A stretch of DNA of 41,386 nucleotides from Pseudonocardia sp. (GTDB taxonomy: Bacteria; Actinomycetota; Actinomycetes; Mycobacteriales; Pseudonocardiaceae), in assembly GCF_025965585.1 (NCBI RefSeq), contig NZ_JAOPWR010000166.1, forward strand, positions 1 through 41,386. Reading direction: 5' to 3'. This document shows positions 36,750 through 41,386 of the stretch, in pieces (within the stretch, counting starts at the first letter, position 1; each line of letters starts with the position of its first letter). The notes beneath the pieces were generated by a model, which ran no database searches, was not told the origin of the DNA, and saw only the letters and a list, made by a program, of their open reading frames with translations. The position numbers were made by a program, and so were the translations under genes.

Positions 36750-37841
36750 TCAGCGGGCCGCGGTGATCGTCGCGCTGCCGAGGACCACGTCGCCGCGGGC
36801 GTCGGGGCGGTACAGCGCCACCGCCTGGCCCGGGGCCACGCCGCGCAGCGGTTCGTGGAGCTCCACGCGCAGACCCTCGGCGGAGGGCTCGGCGGTGGCG
36901 TCGGCCAGGCCGCCGTGCGCGCGCACCTGCGCGACGCAGCGGAACCGCCCACCCGGCGCGCGCCCGCCGCCCCACACGGGGCGGGCGGCCTCGATGGTGC
37001 GGACGTCCAGCGCCGCGGCGGGCCCGACCCGCACCGTGCCGCTGACCGGCTCGATGCCCAGCACGTAGCGCGGGCGGCCGTCGGCGGCGGGGGCGGCGAC
37101 GCCGAGGCCCTTGCGCTGCCCCACCGTGAAGCCGTGCACGCCGTCGTGTCGGGCCAGCTCCTCCCCCGTGCTGTCGTCGACGACCGCGCCCGGTCGCGTG
37201 CCGAGCTTCGACGTCAGGAACGCGCGGGTGTCGCCGGAGGGGATGAAGCAGATGTCGTGGCTGTCGGGCTTGTCGGCCACCCGCAGCCCGCGGCGCGCGG
37301 CCTCGGCCCGGACCTGCGACTTCGGGGTGTCGCCGAGCGGGAACATCGCGTGCGCGAGCTGGTGCGGGGTGAGCACGGCGAGGACGTAGGACTGGTCCTT
37401 GTCCCCGTCGACGGCGCGACGCAGCTCCCCGGCCCCGTCGTCGTTCCTGGTGAGCTGCGCGTAGTGCCCCGTGCAGACCGCGTCGAAGCCGAGCCCGAGC
37501 GCGCGGTCCAGCAGGGCCGCGAACTTGATCTTCTCGTTGCAGCGCAGGCACGGGTTGGGGGTCTGCCCGGCGGCGTAGGAGGAGACGAAGTCGTCGACGA
37601 CGTCCTCGGTGAAGCGGGCGGCGAAGTCCCAGACGTAGAACGGGATGTCGAGCACGTCGGCGGCGCGGCGGGCGTCGCCCGCGTCCTCCTTGGAGCAGCA
37701 GCCGCGCGACCCGCCCCGCAGCGCGGCCGGGGTCTCCGACAGAGCCAGGTGCACCCCGACGACGTCGTGCCCTGCGTCGACGGCCCGGGCGGCGGCGACG
37801 GCGGAGTCGACGCCCCCGCTCATCGCGGCGAGAACCCTCAT
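36750..37841 (-). CDS. mnmA: tRNA-specific 2-thiouridylase
   Basis: MnmA puts sulfur on C2 of the wobble uridine U34 in tRNA(Lys), tRNA(Glu) and tRNA(Gln), using ATP and a persulfide passed on from a cysteine desulfurase. The 363-residue protein has the PP-loop [12 protein letters not shown] (6-17), nucleophile Cys98 (NPCLRCN) and the persulfide Cys198 ([10 protein letters not shown]). The C-terminal beta-barrel is complete. The open frame runs upstream, but ATG 37841 is the family start and overlaps the iscS stop as ATGA, which couples sulfur donor and user. Confidence 0.97.
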   Translation of the reverse strand: MRVLAAMSGGVDSAVAAARAVDAGHDVVGVHLALSETPAALRGGSRGCCSKEDAGDARRAADVLDIPFYVWDFAARFTEDVVDDFVSSYAAGQTPNPCLRCNEKIKFAALLDRALGLGFDAVCTGHYAQLTRNDDGAGELRRAVDGDKDQSYVLAVLTPHQLAHAMFPLGDTPKSQVRAEAARRGLRVADKPDSHDICFIPSGDTRAFLTSKLGTRPGAVVDDSTGEELARHDGVHGFTVGQRKGLGVAAPAADGRPRYVLGIEPVSGTVRVGPAAALDVRTIEAARPVWGGGRAPGGRFRCVAQVRAHGGLADATAEPSAEGLRVELHEPLRGVAPGQAVALYRPDARGDVVLGSATITAAR

Positions 37842-39100
37842 CGGCCGGTCGCCACCGACTGCTGGCCCGCCCGGCGGGCGCGGTCCACCACCTGCCCGAT
37901 CACGGCGGCGACGGCGTCGACGTCGGCCGGGGTGGAGGTGTGGCCGAGCGAGAAGCGCAGCGAGCCGCGGGCGGTGGCCTCGTCGGCGCCCATCGCGAGC
38001 AGGACGTGGCTGGGCTGCGCGACGCCCGCGGTGCACGCGGAGCCGGTGGAGCACTCGATGCCCTGCGCGTCGAGCAGCATCAGCAGGCTGTCGCCCTCGC
38101 AGCCGGGGAACGACAGGTGGGCGTTGCCGGGGAGCCGCGACGGGCCGCCGTCGATCAGGCCGGTGCCCGGGTCGCCGTTGAGGGCGGCGTCGCCGACGGT
38201 GGCGAGCACCTTGCCGATGAGGTCGTCACGCAGCCCGGCGAGCATCTCCGCGCGGCGCGGGGCGTCGGCCACCGCGAGCTCGACGGCGGTGGCCAGCCCG
38301 ACGACCGCGGGGGTGTCGAGCGTGCCGGAGCGGACGTCGCGCTCCTGGCCGCCGCCGTGCAGCAGCGGCGTGAGCTCGACCGAACGGCCCAGCAGCAGCG
38401 CACCCGCGCCGTAGGGGCCGCCGAGCTTGTGGCCGGTGAGGGTCAGCGCGTCGGCGCCGGACGCGGCGAACTCGACGGGCAGGATCCCGACCGCCTGCAC
38501 GGCGTCGGTGTGCAGTGGCACGTCGAACTCGTGGGCCGCGGCGGCGAGCTCCCGGATCGGGTTGACGGTGCCGACCTCGTTGTTGGCCCACATGACCGAG
38601 ACCAGCGCGACGGTCTCGGGCGCGCGGGCGATCACGGCGCGCAGCACGTCGGGCTGCACGCGGCCGTCGGCGTCGACCGGGAGGAGCTCCACCTCGGCGC
38701 CCTCGTGCGCGGCGAGCCACTCGGCGGAGTCGAGGACGGCGTGGTGCTCGATCGCGGAGACCAGCACGCGCACGCGGCGGGCGTCGGCGGCCCGGCGGGC
38801 CCAGTACAGGCCCTTGACGGCGAGGTTGTCGCTCTCGGTGCCGCCGGTGGTGAGCACGACCTCCGACGGCCGCGCGCCCACCGCGGCGGCGATCCGCTCG
38901 CGGGACTCCTCCACGTCGCGCCGCGACCGGCGCCCCGCGGTGTGCAGCGACGACGCGTTGCCCGTGCGCGAGAGGGCCTCGGCCATGCGAGCCACGGCCT
39001 CAGGGAGCATCGGGGTGGTGGCGGCGTGGTCGAGATAGATGGCCGGCGGCGTCCCTTCCGGTGAGGCGCTGCCGCTGGTGGAGCTCACATCGCTGCCCAT
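37838..39100 (-). CDS. iscS: Cysteine desulfurase
   Basis: A PLP enzyme that takes sulfur from cysteine as an enzyme persulfide, here most likely for MnmA and possibly for Fe-S assembly. The 420-residue protein has YLDHAATTP (22-30), His/Asp PLP contacts ([19 protein letters not shown]), PLP-Lys225 (TGHKLGG) and the catalytic Cys356 in the long active loop ([10 protein letters not shown]). The first 18 residues are Ser/Gly-rich and unconserved. ATG 39100, GTG 39103 and GTG 39088 are all possible starts and none has a good ribosome binding site. It is the first gene of iscS-mnmA. Confidence 0.95.
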   Translation of the reverse strand: MGSDVSSTSGSASPEGTPPAIYLDHAATTPMLPEAVARMAEALSRTGNASSLHTAGRRSRRDVEESRERIAAAVGARPSEVVLTTGGTESDNLAVKGLYWARRAADARRVRVLVSAIEHHAVLDSAEWLAAHEGAEVELLPVDADGRVQPDVLRAVIARAPETVALVSVMWANNEVGTVNPIRELAAAAHEFDVPLHTDAVQAVGILPVEFAASGADALTLTGHKLGGPYGAGALLLGRSVELTPLLHGGGQERDVRSGTLDTPAVVGLATAVELAVADAPRRAEMLAGLRDDLIGKVLATVGDAALNGDPGTGLIDGGPSRLPGNAHLSFPGCEGDSLLMLLDAQGIECSTGSACTAGVAQPSHVLLAMGADEATARGSLRFSLGHTSTPADVDAVAAVIGQVVDRARRAGQQSVATGR

Positions 39101-39423
39101 CACATCGAGTACCCGTCCGGTCGGTGTTCCTCCGGAAGAGGGTAGTCGCCGCGCACCGTGTGGTTCCACGCCGGGCGCGCCGTGTCATGACGCAGGCGTG
39201 GGTCGCTACCGGTCGACGAACACCGCCGAGATGGAGCGCCACCGTCAGCGCGAGACCCGCCGCGGCGGCCCGGCGGGCGACCGTCCGCCGGAGCCCCCCT
39301 GCGCACGATTCCCGGATTCCTGTCCGGACGATCCCGCGAACCGTGTCCGTGCGAGAGCAGAGAACGCGTCGGTCGCGCCATTCCGGGAGCACCGCAACAG
39401 CGCCGTCCGGCCCCGGTGGACCG
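39101..39423. other. 323-nt intergenic region upstream of iscS
   Basis: No convincing gene. A minus-strand frame (about 39000-39392) includes a short hydrophobic stretch but overlaps iscS and has no family look. GGAGGA stands about 25 nt before iscS ATG without a start codon at proper distance. A TACCCT hexamer near 39139 could be the iscS -10, but no clear -35 accompanies it. I see no strong hairpin after the plsC stop. Confidence 0.5.
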
Positions 39424-40347
39424 TCAGGCCGCGGCGACCAGGCTCTCGCCGGCCGTCGTCAGCACCTCCGGCTGCACCGGCCGCCGCACGGCCGGGTGCG
39501 CCACGCCGGTGACCGCACCGACGGCCTCGCCGGCACGCAGTGCGAGAGCACGCCGGTCCGTCCCGGCCGTCGGGATGGCCGGCAGCACGGCCATCTCGCA
39601 CACGAGCCCGGGCAGACGCAGGACCCGTAGCAGCGAGTCGAGCAGCGTCTGCTCCCCCACGAACGCCGCGCAGCGCGCCGGTGCGCCGTCGGGCAGCCGG
39701 AACGCGATGGCCACCGGGCGCACCGGGACACCGGCGTCGATCGCGGCCTGGAAGGCGGCGCGCCGGAACGTCCCGGCCGCCGCCCCGCACCACGTGGTCC
39801 CTTCCGGGAAGACCCCCACCGCAGCACCGGAGCGCAGCGCCTCGGCGGCGGCGGCCACGGTGGCGGGCAGGTCGTGCAACCCGGCCCGGTCGACGAACAG
39901 CACACCCGTACGAATGGCCAGCCCGCCGATCACGGGCCAGTCGCGCACCTCCTGCTTGGCCAGCATGCGCACCGGCTGCACCGAGTCGAGGGCGAGAACG
40001 TCGATCCACGAGAGGTGGTTGGCCACCACGAGGGCACCTGCGCCGCCGTAGCGCGTGTCGCCCGTGACGCGCATGCGCACGCCCGCGGCCCGCAGCGCCG
40101 CGCGGCTGCAGACCCGCAGCCACCGGTCGCGCCGGGCCGTCCGCAGCAGCGGTGCACCCGCGACGGTGGCGAGCAGCACCGCCACCAGTCCGGTCATCCG
40201 CAGCGCGACGCGCGCCCAGCCGCAGCGCGGCACGTCGTCGGACAGGAGGCAGCCGGCCGTGCACGCCGAGGACGGCGCCCGGCCCGGCGCGTCCAGGACG
40301 GGATGTGTGACGGAGTGCAGGGCGGCGTGCGGGACGGAGATCGTCAC
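39424..40347 (-). CDS. 1-acylglycerol-3-phosphate acyltransferase-family protein (PlsC/OlsA-like)
   Basis: A 307-residue membrane-bound acyltransferase. A hydrophobic segment (about 47-66) precedes the PlsC motifs: block I NHLSWID (His111 and Asp116, the HX4D catalytic pair), block II near VLFVDRAG, block III FPEGTTW (Glu182) and a later VPVRPVAIAF. It transfers an acyl chain to a lyso-lipid. The GTG start overlaps the stop of the upstream GNAT gene (GTGA, 40347-40344) behind a GGGGGAG site. That pairing resembles OlsB-OlsA of ornithine-lipid synthesis and the Rv3027c-Rv3026c pair (from memory), so the acceptor may be an acylated amino acid. Confidence 0.88.
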   Translation of the reverse strand: MTISVPHAALHSVTHPVLDAPGRAPSSACTAGCLLSDDVPRCGWARVALRMTGLVAVLLATVAGAPLLRTARRDRWLRVCSRAALRAAGVRMRVTGDTRYGGAGALVVANHLSWIDVLALDSVQPVRMLAKQEVRDWPVIGGLAIRTGVLFVDRAGLHDLPATVAAAAEALRSGAAVGVFPEGTTWCGAAAGTFRRAAFQAAIDAGVPVRPVAIAFRLPDGAPARCAAFVGEQTLLDSLLRVLRLPGLVCEMAVLPAIPTAGTDRRALALRAGEAVGAVTGVAHPAVRRPVQPEVLTTAGESLVAAA

Positions 40348-41105
40348 TGCTCCCCCAGGAAGAAGCGCGCGTAGCGGGCGTCCATGTGGTCCAGGCCCAG
40401 CAGGACGAGGAAGTCGGCGCAGTCGAAGTCGGGGTCGAACGCGGGCTCGCCGCACACCCAGGCCCCCAGGCGCAGGTAGCCGCGCAGCAGCGGCGGCAGG
40501 ACGGCCCTGCCTGGTCGCGCGACGCCGGTGGCGTCCCAGAGCAGGTGCGGGCGCACGCGGTAGGCCTCGGGCGAGAGGTCCCGCGCCAGCACCCGGTCGC
40601 GGACACCGGCCGCGACGTGCCCACCGTCGGCCAGCGGGACGCTCGCGCAACCGACGAGCCAGCGGTTGCCGGTGAGCAGCATGTACCGGGCCAGCCCGGC
40701 CCAGACGAGGCTCACGACGGCTCCGTCGCGGTGGTCAGGGTGCACGCACGAGCGGCCGGTCTCCACCAGCGAGGAGCGCAGCGGCGCGAGTGCGCCGATC
40801 GCGAACTCGCCCTCGCAGTACAGCGACCCGGCGGCGCGGGCCCGCTCGGGCGGGAGCACCCGGTAGGTGCCGACGATCTCGCCGGTGGCGTCCTCGCGGA
40901 CCACGAGGTGGTCGCAGAAGGCGTCGAACCGGTCGATGTCGGCGTCCGGGACATCACCGTGCAGTGTGGCGCCGAGCTCGCCCGCGAACACGCGGTGGCG
41001 CAGCCGCTGGGCGGCGAGCACCTCGTCGGGGTCGGTGGTGAGGAGCAGCGAGTAGCGCGACGTCGCCGTCTCCGGAGTCTGGACCAGCAGCTGCGATGAG
41101 GTCAC
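40344..41105 (-). CDS. GNAT-family N-acyltransferase (OlsB-like)
   Basis: A 253-residue protein of the Acetyltransf_5/OlsB group. It has AAQRLRHRVFAGELG near 25-40, then EIVGTYRVLPPERA and the core LVETGRSCVHPDHRDGAVVSLVWAG split over two strands. OlsB proteins transfer a 3-hydroxyacyl chain from acyl carrier protein to the amino group of ornithine. With the coupled PlsC protein this could make an aminolipid, but no chemistry is proven. GTG 41105 gives VTSSQLLV. TACACA lies 7 nt before it and there is no Shine-Dalgarno sequence, so a leaderless start is likely. The frame continues upstream only as shadow. Confidence 0.85.
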   Translation of the reverse strand: MTSSQLLVQTPETATSRYSLLLTTDPDEVLAAQRLRHRVFAGELGATLHGDVPDADIDRFDAFCDHLVVREDATGEIVGTYRVLPPERARAAGSLYCEGEFAIGALAPLRSSLVETGRSCVHPDHRDGAVVSLVWAGLARYMLLTGNRWLVGCASVPLADGGHVAAGVRDRVLARDLSPEAYRVRPHLLWDATGVARPGRAVLPPLLRGYLRLGAWVCGEPAFDPDFDCADFLVLLGLDHMDARYARFFLGEQ

Positions 41106-41195
41106 GCGCGTCTGTGTACGGGCCGCCGGCAACACCCGTCCCCTCTCACGCCGACGTGTCGATGGAACCCCGGTGAACTCCTCCCCGGGCACGAC

Positions 41196-41227
41196 GGCGC
41201 CCCCGGACCGAAGGGTCCGGGGGCGCC
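41196..41227. terminator. etfA terminator, 14-bp perfect stem
   Basis: GGCGCCCCCGGACC pairs fully with GGTCCGGGGGCGCC around a GAAG loop, 14 nt after the etfA stop. It separates etfA from the acyltransferase pair. Confidence 0.9.
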
Positions 41228-41241
41228 GTGGTGGAACGGGA

Positions 41242-41386
41242 TCAGCTCTTGCGCTTGGCGATCTCGTCCTTGAGCTGCGGGGCCACCTTGAACAGGTCAC
41301 CCACCACACCGAAGTCGGCGATCTCGAAGATCGGCGCCTCGGCGTCCTTGTTCACCGCGATGATCGTCTTCGACGTCTGCATCCCG
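41242..41386 (-). CDS. etfA: Electron transfer flavoprotein alpha subunit, C-terminal part
   Basis: Only the last 47-48 codons are in the window. They read [14 protein letters not shown], then [20 protein letters not shown], the end of the FAD-binding domain of EtfA (FixB). With EtfB it carries electrons from acyl-CoA dehydrogenases to the quinone pool. The gene continues beyond 41386. As I recall, etfA lies next to the GNAT/PlsC pair in M. tuberculosis too (Rv3028c). Confidence 0.95.
   Translation of the reverse strand, partial: GMQTSKTIIAVNKDAEAPIFEIADFGVVGDLFKVAPQLKDEIAKRKS

Noticed and set aside
39000-39392. 130-codon minus-strand ORF upstream of iscS
   Set aside because: Its last third is the iscS N-terminal region in another frame. 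The one hydrophobic patch is short and no start signal is visible.

Overview
The window is a GC-rich (about 70 %) chromosomal segment of an actinobacterium. The gene order is the leuB-serA-ilvC-ilvN-ilvB ... gatB-gatA-gatC-ACT-ligA ... mnmA-iscS-plsC-GNAT-etfA backbone that I recall from Mycobacterium tuberculosis (roughly Rv2995c to Rv3028c). A CFP-6-like PH protein, a DoxX protein and an LppZ-like lipoprotein are interleaved as they are there. A mycothiol-type DinB-fold enzyme, a PPOX/F420-type oxidoreductase and a DesA3-like desaturase with its reductase fit Mycobacteriales/Pseudonocardiales. I infer a Pseudonocardia-like organism, but the genus is not proven by the sequence. I see no phage, transposon, CRISPR array or tRNA/rRNA gene. 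It reads as core chromosome with a few lineage-specific insertions.

Layout. 1-10803: branched-chain amino acid and serine synthesis on the minus strand (leuB, serA, ilvC, ilvN, ilvB), with a large secreted subtilase inserted between leuB and serA. ilvB has its own promoter, a 15-residue leader peptide and a textbook attenuator (10851-10995). 11211-13413: a minus-strand cassette TetR / mycothiol-dependent-type enzyme / metallo-beta-lactamase-fold protein with a palindrome at its promoter. 13430-15681: PH-domain membrane protein and ilvD. 15932-18328: kinase-like phosphotransferase, DoxX membrane protein and 2-hydroxyacid dehydrogenase. 18382-20226: PQQ-dehydrogenase-fold lipoprotein (LppZ-like), small membrane protein, PPOX oxidoreductase. 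20281-23599: gatC-gatA-gatB, overlapping, for Glu-tRNA(Gln)/Asp-tRNA(Asn) amidation; the pfkA gene that I recall between gatA and gatB in M. tuberculosis is absent. 23922-25854: ACT-domain protein, a 25-codon bridging ORF and a PucR-type regulator. 25855-27991: a region full of inverted repeats leading into a GH16 glycosidase with a long cytoplasmic disordered N-terminus. 28056-30312: fatty-acid desaturase and its ferredoxin-type reductase. 30535-36631: BKACE-family enzyme, ligA, class V aminotransferase, a MarR remnant and a MetE-domain protein. 36750-39100: iscS-mnmA, sulfur delivery to tRNA U34. 39424-41105: GNAT/PlsC acyltransferase pair of the OlsB/OlsA type. 41242-41386: the 3' end of etfA.

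How it works together. The left half supplies valine, isoleucine, leucine and serine, with the key IlvBN step under ribosome-mediated attenuation. The middle supports tRNA amidation and cell-envelope functions. The right half handles membrane lipid modification, DNA ligation and tRNA thiolation.

Features most worth a second look: the leaderless ilvB leader/attenuator, a 68-nt near-perfect palindrome after ilvC, a 22-nt phased repeat in two intergenic regions, the densely structured 5' region of the GH16 gene, the 25-codon ORF overlapping both neighbours by 4 nt, a four-fold repeat that copies the gatB stop codon, a roughly 90-residue acidic insertion in LigA, and a widespread pattern of promoters placed for leaderless mRNAs.
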